Shown: positions 29,446-37,963, counted from the stretch's first letter. The stretch: 64,000 bases of DNA from Mesohalobacter salilacus (GCA_003931895.1 RRZV01000013.1:1-64000), one strand, 5' to 3'. The notes: generated from the letters alone by a model not told the origin. Translations and numbers: made by a program.

Positions 29446-30549
29446 ATGAGAAACCTATTTTCAAAAGTTTTTTCATTAATCCTGGCCACTTGTTCCTATG
29501 GACAGGACAATTTTGCTGAAAATGGTTTTCAAGACAAAAAACTTAACATTACGACAGAGCAAGGAAACCTAATTTATGAAAAAGTTAAACAATTTCCTGA
29601 CAACACTCAAATCTCAATTGCTATCATAGAAAACGGCAAACCCAATTTTTTTGGTGTTCAAAGAATAAATGATACTTTAGTTCAAATAGATAATCATCAA
29701 GATATATTTGAAATTGGTTCGATAAGCAAAGTTTTTACTTCCACACTTTTGGCTCAATTTATAGTTGGTGACAAACTTAAGCTAGAAGATCCAATTCAAG
29801 AGTTTGTTGATCTTAAAATCAATACTAAAGATACCATTACATTGCTAAACCTTACTAACCACACTTCTGGTTTGCCGAGGCTACCTTCTAATCTCAATTT
29901 GTTTTTAGCTGATAAAAACAACCCCTATAAATATTATGATAAAAACAAACTAAAAACTTACTTATCTGAAAAAATCAAATTAAAACATAAGCCAGGTGCG
30001 CAATATGAATATTCAAATCTCGGTGCTGGCCTTTTGGGGTATATTTTGTCAAAATATAAGGACTCAAATTATAACACGCTATTAAAAGAAAGTATTTTTT
30101 CAAAATACAATATGTCATCATCAACCGCAAATCGTGATGAAGTTAAGCGTCAACTTGTTAAAGGTCTCAATGCTAAAGGAAAAGAGACGCCTAATTGGGA
30201 TCTAAATGTTTTAGCAGGTGCAGGAGCAATTCTGTCTAATGTAGAAGATATGTCAAAATTTGCGTTAGCCCAATTTGATAAAAATAACGTTGAACTCCAA
30301 CTCACTCAAAAACCAACTTTTGAAGTTTCAGAAAACATGAAAATCGGTTTAGCTTGGCATATTATTAATTCAGAAAAAGGAGAAAGTCAATTCATTTTTC
30401 ACAATGGTGGCACAGGTGGCTATACTTCATCTATTGCACTTGATACAAATCGTAAAAACGGTATTATAATCTTATCTAACGTTTCAGCCTTTCACAAACA
30501 ATCTCGTGAAATTGATAACTTGTGTATTGGTTTGCTAAGAAGTCAATAG
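29446..30549 (+). CDS. Serine hydrolase of the class C beta-lactamase/DD-peptidase family
   Basis: 367 residues with a signal peptide ending about residue 20 (CSYGQ). The three family motifs are intact: S92-I-S-K95, Y-S-N in YEYSNLG, and HNGGTGG in place of KTG. Such enzymes act on peptidoglycan peptides, D-amino-acid amides or esters in the periplasm; true AmpC activity cannot be inferred. It follows a small membrane protein by 22 bases. Confidence 0.9.
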   Translation: MRNLFSKVFSLILATCSYGQDNFAENGFQDKKLNITTEQGNLIYEKVKQFPDNTQISIAIIENGKPNFFGVQRINDTLVQIDNHQDIFEIGSISKVFTSTLLAQFIVGDKLKLEDPIQEFVDLKINTKDTITLLNLTNHTSGLPRLPSNLNLFLADKNNPYKYYDKNKLKTYLSEKIKLKHKPGAQYEYSNLGAGLLGYILSKYKDSNYNTLLKESIFSKYNMSSSTANRDEVKRQLVKGLNAKGKETPNWDLNVLAGAGAILSNVEDMSKFALAQFDKNNVELQLTQKPTFEVSENMKIGLAWHIINSEKGESQFIFHNGGTGGYTSSIALDTNRKNGIIILSNVSAFHKQSREIDNLCIGLLRSQ

Positions 30550-30686
30550 TCTTCTAAATTCTAAATACTTTTTGAGATTTATATGTGATTTCTTTGAAAC
30601 GGTAAAACTTAAAGTAGCTTAAACTCCTCTTAAATCATTTTAAAAACCATTTTTATATAGTTTCAAATTTTTAATTTGTGAATTAT

Positions 30687-31694
30687 ATGAAAAACCCATT
30701 ATTAATTTTTAATAATAAAGGCATTTACTGCACACAAGCCGATGTGTATATCGATCCGTGGAAGCCTGTCAAAAAAGCCATTATCACTCACGGTCACGCC
30801 GACCACTCTAAATATGGGCATCAAAAATACATTACTCATCATCTTAATATTCCCATTATTAAACACCGTTTAGGCGAGATCAATGTGAGCGGCGTAGTGT
30901 GGAACGAAAGTTTTAGCATAAACAATGTCAAATTCAGTTTACATCCTGCCGGTCATATTATCGGAAGTTCGCAAGTGCGGGTAGAATACAAAGGCGAAGT
31001 TTGGGTCGTTTCTGGGGATTATAAAACTGAAGATGATGGTATTTCTGGGGTTTTTGAGTCGATAAAATGCCACAGTTTCATCACCGAATGCACGTTTGGC
31101 TTGCCGGTTTTTAAATGGCAACCTCAAGATGAAGTCTTTGATGAAATCAACACTTGGTGGCAGGAAAATCAGGATAACAAAATGACTTCTATTATTCTTG
31201 TATATTCATTAGGAAAAGCTCAAAGAGTCCTGAAATATTTAAATACTGATATTGGTAAAATTTATACACACGGTGCTATTGAAAATATGACTGAGGTTTT
31301 GAGAACAAATTTTAATTTTCCAAACACGCATAAAATTACAAGAGAAACCTCAAAAGCCGAACTAAAAGGTAACATTGTGATAGCCCCACCAAGTGCACAC
31401 GGCACCACTTGGATGCGCAAAATGGTGCCTTATGTCACTGCCTCGGCAAGCGGTTGGATGAGTACAAGAGGCGCGAGACGTCGGCGTGCTATCGATAAAG
31501 GATTTGTGCTCAGCGACCACGCCGATTGGGATGGTCTAATTTCAGCGATAAAAGCCACAGAATGCGAAAAAGTGATTTGCACACACGGCTATACGGATAT
31601 TTTTTCAAGATACTTAAAAACAATAGGTTATGATGCCAGAACAGAACAAACCCAATATGAGGAAGATGAACTTCTCGATACGATTAGTTTTTAA
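30687..31694 (+). CDS. Ligase-associated DNA exonuclease (metallo-beta-lactamase/beta-CASP fold)
   Basis: 335 residues. The metal-binding motif THGHADHS, the HPAGHIIGSSQV and SGDYKTED blocks and the C-terminal SDHADWDGL are those of the Artemis/SNM1-related nuclease found beside bacterial ATP-dependent DNA ligases. It likely trims DNA ends for repair. The ATG at 30687 was preferred over a GTG nine bases earlier. The ligase gene follows after a 310-base repeat-rich gap. Confidence 0.92.
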   Translation: MKNPLLIFNNKGIYCTQADVYIDPWKPVKKAIITHGHADHSKYGHQKYITHHLNIPIIKHRLGEINVSGVVWNESFSINNVKFSLHPAGHIIGSSQVRVEYKGEVWVVSGDYKTEDDGISGVFESIKCHSFITECTFGLPVFKWQPQDEVFDEINTWWQENQDNKMTSIILVYSLGKAQRVLKYLNTDIGKIYTHGAIENMTEVLRTNFNFPNTHKITRETSKAELKGNIVIAPPSAHGTTWMRKMVPYVTASASGWMSTRGARRRRAIDKGFVLSDHADWDGLISAIKATECEKVICTHGYTDIFSRYLKTIGYDARTEQTQYEEDELLDTISF

Positions 31695-31770
31695 TTTTAA
31701 AAACTAATCTACTCGAAGTGACGATTTGAAAATGTGATAATCTGAATTTAAGATGACAACCATAGTGACC

Positions 31771-31813
31771 ATGCTTCGGCTGCCTGCCCGTCCGTCAGGC
31801 GGGCGCTCAGCAT
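31771..31813. repeat. Nested GC-rich hairpin
   Basis: ATGCT (31771-31775) pairs with AGCAT (31809-31813) around CCTGCCCG/CAGGCGGG (31783-31790 and 31796-31803). The inner core resembles the palindrome at 19470-19483. Confidence 0.6.
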
Positions 31814-31893
31814 CCGTAGTAACAAATAAAAAAAATAAAGATTCTGAACAAATGCTTCTTAGTTCGCATTTTTCAGAATGACAAAACAGTAAT

Positions 31894-32000
31894 CCTATAA
31901 ACCCATAAATTTATAAATTCATAACCCCATAAACCTCATAAACTCATAAACTCATAAACTCATAAACTTATAACCCCATAAACTTATAAACTCCTAACCT
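31894..32000. repeat. CATAAACT tandem array upstream of the DNA ligase
   Basis: Four exact copies of the 8-base unit CATAAACT occupy 31937-31968, flanked on both sides by degenerate copies such as CCATAAAC and TTATAAAC. The array ends a few bases before the ligase TTG start. Confidence 0.8.
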
Positions 32001-32004
32001 CAAC

Positions 32005-33594
32005 TTGAAAAACTTCGCCCAACTCATACAGCAAATTGACAGCACCAATAAAACCAATAATAAAGTCAAAGCTTTAAAGACTTACTTTGAGCAAGCGGAT
32101 GATAAAGACAAAGTTTGGACCATTGCTATTTTGTCTCACCGCCGACCACCACGACCAGTCAATAGCACACAAATACGAGAATTTGCGGGTGAGCTTTCTA
32201 AAATTCCGGCTTGGTTGTTTGAGGAATCCTATCATATTGTTGGCGATTTGGCAGAAACTATCGCCTTGGTATTACCAAAAAATAAATCCCAAACAGATAA
32301 GCCGCTTCATGCTTATCTTGAAGATATGCTAAAACTCAAATCAAAATCAGATGTGGAGAAAAAAGCTTATCTCTTTAAACATTGGCAAAAACTCAATTAC
32401 TACGAGCGATTTGTCTTTACCAAATTAATGACTGGCGGATTTCGTATTGGTGTAAGTCAAAAGTTAATGACTAGAGCTTTGTCTCAATCTACAGGAATCG
32501 ACCAAGACGTGTTAGCTTATAAACTCATGGGCGATTGGAAACCTCAAAATACCACCTTTCAATCTCTAATTTTAGAAGAAAATCCTGAAGATTATCTATC
32601 AAAACCTTATCCGTTTTATTTAGCTTATGCCGTAGAAGATAAATTAGAAGATTTAGGTCAGCCTGAAGACTTTTTATTTGAGCATAAGTGGGATGGCATC
32701 CGCGCCCAACTCATTTGTCGTCAAGATGAAATCTTTATTTGGTCGCGCGGCGAAGAATTGGTAACCTATAAATATCCAGAATTAGCAGCATTTAAAGACC
32801 ATTTATCTAATGGAACCGTTTTAGATGGCGAAATTTTAGCCTTCCCAAATGAGGATATTGGTGATTTTAAAGACTTACAAAAACGCATTGGGCGGAAAAA
32901 TATCACTAAAGCCTTACTTAAAAAAATACCTGTCATTTTCAAAGCTTACGACATTTTAGAATGGAAAGATGAAGATATTCGTTCTAAACCTTTTTTGAAA
33001 AGACGTAAGGTTTTAGATGAACTTTTTGAAAACTACAAGGAAAAAATAAAACCTTTTCACCTTTCAGAAACTATGCAATTTTCAACCTGGAAAGCTGTAG
33101 AAAAAGAGCGCCAAAAAGCCAGAGACATTCGCTCTGAAGGTCTGATGATAAAACGCGCTGATTCAGCCTACGGCGTCGGTAGAAAAAAAGGCGACTGGTG
33201 GAAATACAAATCAGACCCCTACAGCATAGATGCGGTTTTGACTTATGCGATGCGAGGTCACGGCAGACGTAGCAATTTATTTACAGACTACACTTTTGCA
33301 TTGTGGAATGATGACAAAACGGAGTTGGTTACTTTTGCCAAGGCCTATTCTGGTCTTACCGATAAAGAATTTAAGGAAGTTGACCGCTGGATAAAAAAAC
33401 ACACCACAGAGCGTTTTGGTCCCGTTCGTCAAGTCGAAGCTCAGCACGTGTTTGAAATCGCTTTTGAAGGCATCGCCGAATCCAAACGCCATAAAAGCGG
33501 TGTAGCTACTCGCTTCCCCAGAATTATTCGCTGGAGAAAAGATAAAACAATTGAAGATGCAAATACGTTAAACGATTTAAAATCCCTATTGTAA
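32005..33594 (+). CDS. ATP-dependent DNA ligase
   Basis: 529 residues. N-terminal DNA-binding domain (about 1-200), then the nucleotidyltransferase domain with adenylated lysine K228 in EHKWDGIR, motif III-like DGEILAF, motif IV EGLMIKR and motif V DWWKYK, and a C-terminal OB fold. These ligases work with the associated exonuclease in a repair pathway separate from NAD-dependent LigA. TTG is used as start: no ATG exists near it and MKNFAQLIQQID is a typical N-terminus. The helicase and phosphoesterase often found with this pair are not adjacent. Confidence 0.95.
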   Translation: MKNFAQLIQQIDSTNKTNNKVKALKTYFEQADDKDKVWTIAILSHRRPPRPVNSTQIREFAGELSKIPAWLFEESYHIVGDLAETIALVLPKNKSQTDKPLHAYLEDMLKLKSKSDVEKKAYLFKHWQKLNYYERFVFTKLMTGGFRIGVSQKLMTRALSQSTGIDQDVLAYKLMGDWKPQNTTFQSLILEENPEDYLSKPYPFYLAYAVEDKLEDLGQPEDFLFEHKWDGIRAQLICRQDEIFIWSRGEELVTYKYPELAAFKDHLSNGTVLDGEILAFPNEDIGDFKDLQKRIGRKNITKALLKKIPVIFKAYDILEWKDEDIRSKPFLKRRKVLDELFENYKEKIKPFHLSETMQFSTWKAVEKERQKARDIRSEGLMIKRADSAYGVGRKKGDWWKYKSDPYSIDAVLTYAMRGHGRRSNLFTDYTFALWNDDKTELVTFAKAYSGLTDKEFKEVDRWIKKHTTERFGPVRQVEAQHVFEIAFEGIAESKRHKSGVATRFPRIIRWRKDKTIEDANTLNDLKSLL

Positions 33595-33692
33595 CTTCAT
33601 TATGAACGAAACCACGATTATTGATAAAAAAGTAATTTGCTGAGAGCATAAATTCATTAAAAATAATACTTTAGCATAAATTTTAGGTGCAT

Positions 33693-34121
33693 ATGGAAAT
33701 CATTAAAAATGAATCTCAATACAATATTATTGATTGGTTTAAAAAAGTAGTACTTGAAAATTATGTAAACTTTGAAGGAAGAGCAAGGCGCTCAGAATAT
33801 TGGTATTATACATTAGCCCAAATTCTTTTGATAATATCGGTTTTAATTTTGGGATCTATTTTCATTGGCGCATTTGAATTAGAAATGCTAACCCCGATTT
33901 TTGGAGGACTTTATGTTTTATTAACCTTTGGATTACTTTTACCATCATTAGGTGTGGCTGTAAGGCGATTGCATGACACAGGCAAATCTGGTTGGTTTAT
34001 CCTATTAGGGCTTGTTCCTTTTGGAGGTCTAATATTACTCGTTTTTTATTTACAAGACAGTGATTTAGGCCATAATAAATGGGGCCCAAACCCAAAACAA
34101 GAGTTAAATGAAGAATTTTAA
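33693..34121 (+). CDS. DUF805 membrane protein
   Basis: 142 residues with an N-terminal NFEGRARRSEYWYY motif, three or four membrane helices, and RRLHDTGKSGWF then a C-terminal GHNKWGPNP tail, all diagnostic of DUF805 (YhaH-like). Function is unknown. ATG at 33693 was chosen over GTG at 33687. Confidence 0.93.
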   Translation: MEIIKNESQYNIIDWFKKVVLENYVNFEGRARRSEYWYYTLAQILLIISVLILGSIFIGAFELEMLTPIFGGLYVLLTFGLLLPSLGVAVRRLHDTGKSGWFILLGLVPFGGLILLVFYLQDSDLGHNKWGPNPKQELNEEF

Positions 34122-34311
34122 ATTTTAAGAGGTATTATGACAAAACTCCTAGTTAATTGGAAATTTTATACTTCTTACCCTAATCTCAAACCAATTAAAG
34201 TAATCATTAAGGATTAATGAATTTCATCTCTTTACCTAGAGTATTCTAATTTTTAAACAAACTAAGTTTAAAAACGTGATACTTGTCATATAAAAATTGT
34301 TTAAGGCCCTC

Positions 34312-34319
34312 TATTTTTG
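34312..34319 (+). promoter_or_regulatory. -7 box of the CoA-transferase gene
   Basis: TATTTTTG ends 21 bases before the ATG at 34341; an in-frame TTG lies in the box itself. Confidence 0.6.
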
Positions 34320-34340
34320 TATCAAAATAAACTCTATCAA

Positions 34341-35618
34341 ATGTCCATAAAATATTGTTCAGCAGAAGAGGCTGTCAACCTTGTTAAATCTGGTCAACGT
34401 GTGTTTTTTCAAGGCGCAGCAATGACGCCAAAAGTTATCATTGACGCTTTGTGTCAACGCTATCAAGAGTTAAGTGATGTTGAAATTATGCAAATGCATA
34501 CCGAGGGCGAGGCAAAGTATTCGCAAGATCCTTACCAACAAGCTTTTAAAATTAATTCTTGCTTTGTGGCAGGTAACGTAAGGCGAGCAGTTAATGGCTC
34601 TAAAGGGGATTATATTCCTATATTTTTAAGCGAAATTGACCAACTTTTTCGACGTAATATTTTACCGCTTGATGTGGCTTTTATACATGTATCACCACCC
34701 GATAAGCACGGCTATTGCTCGTTGGGTACCTCTATTGACGTCACTATTGCAGCCATGGAAACAGCCAAGTTGGTTGTCGCTCAAATCAACCCACAAGTGC
34801 CACGTTCGCATGGCGATGGAATTATTCATATCAGCCAAATTGACGCTGCTGTCCAAGTAAATGAACCTATTTATGGGCATGATGTCGTTACTCCAAATAG
34901 TATAGAAGCTAGTATTGGTAAAAATATTGCCGAGCTTGTTGAAGATGGTGCCACACTTCAAATGGGTATTGGTGCTATTCCCAATGCGGTTTTGAATAAT
35001 TTGACTAACCATAAACATCTCGGTATCCACACAGAAATGTTCTCTGATGGTATTTTGCCCTTAGTTGAAAAAGGTATCATTTCAGGCGAAAAAAAACGAG
35101 TAAAACCAGGCAAAATTGTGACCTGCTTTGCTATGGGTTCTCAAAAATTATATGACTTTATAGATGATAATCCTTTTGTGCATTTTAAGGAAGCCAATTA
35201 TACCAATGATACCGCTATAATTCGGCTAAACCCAAAAGTAACAGCCATTAACTCGGCGATTGAAATTGATATTACAGGTCAGGTTTGTGCTGATACTATT
35301 GGTCAATTTCAATTTTCGGGTGTTGGCGGTCAAATGGATTTTATACGTGGTGCAGCCTTATCTGATGGTGGTAAAGCTATTATTGCTATGCCATCTGTCA
35401 CTAAAAAAGGCGTCTCTAAAATTGTCCCTTTTCTTAATCAAGGGGCTGGCGTAACTACAACCCGTGCGCACGTTCATTATGTAGCGACTGAATACGGTGT
35501 GGTTGATTTGTTCGGAAAAAATATGAAACAACGCGCACAGACCCTGACCTCAATCGCCCATCCCGAGCATAGAGAAGCTCTTGAAAAAGCAGCTTTTGAT
35601 CGGTTTGGAGAGTTTTGA
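34341..35618 (+). CDS. Acetyl-CoA hydrolase/CoA-transferase family protein
   Basis: 425 residues. Two-domain class I CoA-transferase with the glutathione-like QMGIGAIPNAVL block and the conserved glutamate in NSAIEIDITGQ that forms the acyl-glutamyl-CoA intermediate. Relatives are 4-hydroxybutyrate or acetate CoA-transferases; the acid cannot be told from sequence. The C-terminal TRAHVHYVATEYGVVDLFGK stretch is typical. ATG at 34341 was chosen since the earlier TTG overlaps the promoter. Confidence 0.92.
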   Translation: MSIKYCSAEEAVNLVKSGQRVFFQGAAMTPKVIIDALCQRYQELSDVEIMQMHTEGEAKYSQDPYQQAFKINSCFVAGNVRRAVNGSKGDYIPIFLSEIDQLFRRNILPLDVAFIHVSPPDKHGYCSLGTSIDVTIAAMETAKLVVAQINPQVPRSHGDGIIHISQIDAAVQVNEPIYGHDVVTPNSIEASIGKNIAELVEDGATLQMGIGAIPNAVLNNLTNHKHLGIHTEMFSDGILPLVEKGIISGEKKRVKPGKIVTCFAMGSQKLYDFIDDNPFVHFKEANYTNDTAIIRLNPKVTAINSAIEIDITGQVCADTIGQFQFSGVGGQMDFIRGAALSDGGKAIIAMPSVTKKGVSKIVPFLNQGAGVTTTRAHVHYVATEYGVVDLFGKNMKQRAQTLTSIAHPEHREALEKAAFDRFGEF

Positions 35619-35624
35619 TTTTTG

Positions 35625-35680
35625 AGTTGAAAGTATTAAAGTGTCAAGCTAGATGCTTTAACACATTAACACTTTCAACT
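35625..35680. terminator. Long imperfect hairpin between convergent genes
   Basis: AGTTGAAAGT (35625-35634) pairs with ACTTTCAACT (35671-35680), and the inner arms continue with GTGT/ACAC-type pairing and an AGC/GCT apex, giving about 20 pairs with a few mismatches. It lies between the CoA-transferase and aminopeptidase stop codons and probably terminates both. Confidence 0.55.
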
Positions 35681-35703
35681 TGACACTTTCAAACTAGTTT
35701 TAA

Positions 35704-36996
35704 CTAAGAATTCATAAGATCTTCAATTTCTTCAATTTCAATCGGAATATTGCGCATGAGATTAAAGGGTTCGCCTTTTTCTTGAATGACAAGATCGTCT
35801 TCTAATCTTACGCCAATGCCTTCTTCGGGAAGGTAAATACCAGGCTCTACAGTAAAAACTTGGTTAGCTTTCATAGGTTCGTGTAATAAGCCATAATCGT
35901 GTGTATCGAGACCGATGTGATGAGATGTGCCATGCATAAAATATTTTTTATACGCTGGCCAATCAGGATCTTCGTTCTGAACATCGGCTTTATCAAGAAG
36001 TTTTAAATCGAGTAATTCTGAAGTCATCATTTTACCAACTTCAACGTGATATTCATCCCAAAGTGTGCCAGGAACAAGTAGTTTTGTGGCTTCTTTTTTA
36101 ACTTTGTTTACAGCGTTATAAATTTGTTTTTGCCGGTCTGTAAACCGTCCTGAAACTGGAATAACGCGCGTCATATCACTACTGTAATTAGCGTATTCTG
36201 CACCGACGTCTAACAATATGGCTTGGCCGTCTTGACATTGGTCTTTGTTTTCTATATAGTGTAAAACTGTAGCATTTTTACCACTGGCAACAATTGGTGT
36301 GTAAGCAAAACCTTTAGATCGGTTGCTTAGAAATTCGTGCATAATTTCTGCTTCAAGTTCAAATTCCCAAACACCGGGTTTAGTATATTTTAAAATTCTT
36401 CTGAACGCTTTTTCGGTAATGTTACAGGCTTGCTGCATGGTATCTAATTCTAATTGGTGCTTAACAGAACGTAGGCGTTGTAAAATCGGGTTACTCTTAG
36501 CGACTTGATGTGCAGGATAATTTTCTTTAAGCCATGTGTTAAAACGGTCTTCGCGTGTTTTGGTATCGTGATTGGCACGATAATGCTCGTTGGTATTGAT
36601 GTAAACGGTATCGGTTTGCGACATGAGTTCGTGAAAGATTTTATGAAAATCTTTTAACCAATAGACAGTTTTGATTCCTGAAGTTTCAAAAGCTTTGTCT
36701 TTATCTAATTTTTCGCCTTCCCACACGGCAATATGGGGGTTGGTTTCTTTAAGGAATAAAATTTCTTTGTGTTTGTCTTTTGGGGCGTCTGGAAATAACA
36801 CTAAAATACTCTCTTCTTGGTCAACGCCACTGAGGTAGTAAATGTTTCTATCCTGTTGAAATGGAATGGTGCTGTCTGCTCCAATAGGGTAAATATCATT
36901 GGAATTGAAAACCGCTAAGGCATTAGGTTTCATTTCTGATGAAAAGTTTTTGCGATTTTCTATGAATAGTTGTTTGTCTATGGGTTGATATCTCAT
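35704..36996 (-). CDS. Xaa-Pro aminopeptidase (M24B)
   Basis: 430 residues. N-terminal aminopeptidase P domain (about 1-150) followed by the pita-bread domain with metal ligands in LLDVGAEYANYSSDMTRV (two Asp), HGTSHHIGLDTHD (His), FTVEPGIYLPEEG (Glu) and GVRLEDDL (Glu). It removes N-terminal residues preceding proline, most likely in the cytoplasm since no signal peptide is seen. Confidence 0.95.
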   Translation of the reverse strand: MRYQPIDKQLFIENRKNFSSEMKPNALAVFNSNDIYPIGADSTIPFQQDRNIYYLSGVDQEESILVLFPDAPKDKHKEILFLKETNPHIAVWEGEKLDKDKAFETSGIKTVYWLKDFHKIFHELMSQTDTVYINTNEHYRANHDTKTREDRFNTWLKENYPAHQVAKSNPILQRLRSVKHQLELDTMQQACNITEKAFRRILKYTKPGVWEFELEAEIMHEFLSNRSKGFAYTPIVASGKNATVLHYIENKDQCQDGQAILLDVGAEYANYSSDMTRVIPVSGRFTDRQKQIYNAVNKVKKEATKLLVPGTLWDEYHVEVGKMMTSELLDLKLLDKADVQNEDPDWPAYKKYFMHGTSHHIGLDTHDYGLLHEPMKANQVFTVEPGIYLPEEGIGVRLEDDLVIQEKGEPFNLMRNIPIEIEEIEDLMNS

Positions 36997-37012
36997 AAAT
37001 TTTTGTTTTGCT

Positions 37013-37020
37013 CAAAAATA
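37013..37020 (-). promoter_or_regulatory. -7 box of the aminopeptidase gene
   Basis: Minus-strand TATTTTTG lies 16 bases before the ATG. Confidence 0.6.
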
Positions 37021-37086
37021 CAAATTTGAAAACGTTTCTATAAGTGTAAATCTTAAAAATTAAAAGTGTATCGGTGATTAGGATTT

Positions 37087-37227
37087 GCGACAGTGGTAGA
37101 AGCGGTAGCCCGTAACATAAGCGGCTTTAACAAAGTCACGACAAAAAAGCGACCGCAGGAAGCTCTTTTTGGAAGTAGACTTTTTAAGCCGGTTATGGCG
37201 GACTATAGCGGATAACACGGCTGTCGC
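37087..37227. repeat. Structured intergenic element, copy 2
   Basis: GCGACAG (37087-37093) pairs with CTGTCGC (37221-37227), closing the whole element. An inner imperfect stem links CATAAGCGGCTTTAA (about 37116-37130) with TTAAGCCGGTTATG (about 37185-37198). Just inside the ends are AGTGGTAGAAG...AGCCC and GGACTATAGCGGATAAC, matching the corresponding boxes at 17230-17250 and 17279-17298. It lies between the divergent aminopeptidase and epimerase genes. Confidence 0.65.
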
Positions 37228-37242
37228 CATAAAAATAATTTA

Positions 37243-37250
37243 TATCTTTG
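37243..37250 (+). promoter_or_regulatory. -7 box of the epimerase gene
   Basis: TATCTTTG ends 12 bases before the ATG at 37263. The structured element ends 15 bases upstream of it, where the -33 element would be expected. Confidence 0.6.
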
Positions 37251-37262
37251 AAATTAAAAAAG

Positions 37263-37667
37263 ATGAGAAAGATTGAGCATTTGGGTATTGCTGTAAAAGA
37301 TATAGATGCGGCAACTAAAACCTACGAGGCTTTGCTCGGGAAATCGGCTTACCAATCTGAAGCTGTTGAAAGTGAAGGTGTTAAAACGGTGTTTTTTAAA
37401 ACCGGAGAAAGTAAAATCGAACTTTTAGGTGCGACACGAGAGGATTCGCCGATTGCAAAATATATCGAAAAACGCGGCGAAGGAATTCATCATATCGCTT
37501 TTGACGTGGCTGATATTGAGGCTGAGATTAAAAGGTTGAAATCCGAAGGGTTTCAACTGATAAGTGACAAACCCAAAGCTGGCGCGGACAACAAGCGTAT
37601 TGCTTTTTTGCATCCTAAGTCGTCGCATGGCGTTTTAGTGGAACTTTGTGAGGAGATAAAACCTTAG
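37263..37667 (+). CDS. mce: Methylmalonyl-CoA epimerase (VOC fold)
   Basis: 134 residues, the family norm. Vicinal-oxygen-chelate fold with metal-binding residues in IEHLGIAVKD (His), GIHHIAFDV (His) and HGVLVEL (Glu). It interconverts (R)- and (S)-methylmalonyl-CoA in propionate/odd-chain metabolism. ATG at 37263 was chosen, as the TTG at 37248 lies in the -7 box. No mutase genes are near. Confidence 0.92.
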   Translation: MRKIEHLGIAVKDIDAATKTYEALLGKSAYQSEAVESEGVKTVFFKTGESKIELLGATREDSPIAKYIEKRGEGIHHIAFDVADIEAEIKRLKSEGFQLISDKPKAGADNKRIAFLHPKSSHGVLVELCEEIKP

Positions 37668-37738
37668 TTACAAACTTGAAAAATTGAAAAGAATTATGAA
37701 AAAAACACCTTTAGCTGTCATGAAATTTAAAAAAGTTC

Positions 37739-37768
37739 TTGCCTATTTGATTAAATGCTTTACTTTTG
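37739..37768 (+). promoter_or_regulatory. Consensus promoter of the CAU tRNA
   Basis: TTG (37739-37741), exactly 19 bases, then TACTTTTG (37761-37768). This is a perfect match to the Bacteroidota primary sigma consensus, 38 bases before the tRNA. Confidence 0.8.
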
Positions 37769-37806
37769 CAAACTGATTTCTTTTTAATTAAAGAGTTAAA
37801 AATATT

Positions 37807-37880
37807 GGTCCTATAACTCAGTTGGTTAGAGTATCTGACTCATAATCAGAAAGTCCCTGGTTCGAGCCCAGGTGGGACCA
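37807..37880 (+). tRNA. tRNA with CAU anticodon (Met elongator or Ile2)
   Basis: A 74-base cloverleaf: acceptor GGTCCTA/TGGGACC with one G-T pair, D arm with GTTGGTTAGAG, anticodon stem TCTGA/TCAGA, loop CTCATAA with anticodon CAT at 37841-37843, and T arm with GGTTCGAGCCC. CCA is not encoded. CAU is shared by elongator tRNA-Met and the lysidine-modified tRNA-Ile2; the sequence by eye does not settle which. It is not an initiator, since the first acceptor pair is G-C. Confidence 0.95.
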
Positions 37881-37887
37881 CTTGAAT

Positions 37888-37930
37888 AAACCCTAATGCG
37901 TTGATTTTCAATTGTGTTAGGGTTTTTTTA
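37888..37930 (+). terminator. Terminator of the CAU tRNA
   Basis: AAACCCTAA (37888-37896) pairs with TTAGGGTTT (37917-37925), followed by a T-run. Confidence 0.85.
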
Positions 37931-37963
37931 GTGTTTAAATTATACGATTTATGTAAAATAAAA

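Larger units (their letters stand above)
31695..32004. other. Intergenic region with nested hairpin and tandem repeat array
   Basis: No gene seen between exonuclease and ligase. It contains a GC-rich nested hairpin (31771-31813) and a long CATAAACT-type array (31894-32000) that reaches almost to the ligase start. Confidence 0.7.

Noticed and set aside
29446-30549. Antibiotic-resistance beta-lactamase
   Set aside because: The third motif is HNGGTGG rather than KTG, and the family is broad; resistance cannot be claimed.
31937-31968. Tandem 8-base units considered as a CRISPR array
   Set aside because: Units are adjacent with no spacers, are far too short, and no cas genes are in the window.
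34137-34217. A 26-codon frame with an AGAGG stretch seven bases upstream
   Set aside because: No recognisable composition or family and no promoter; too short to support without expression data.
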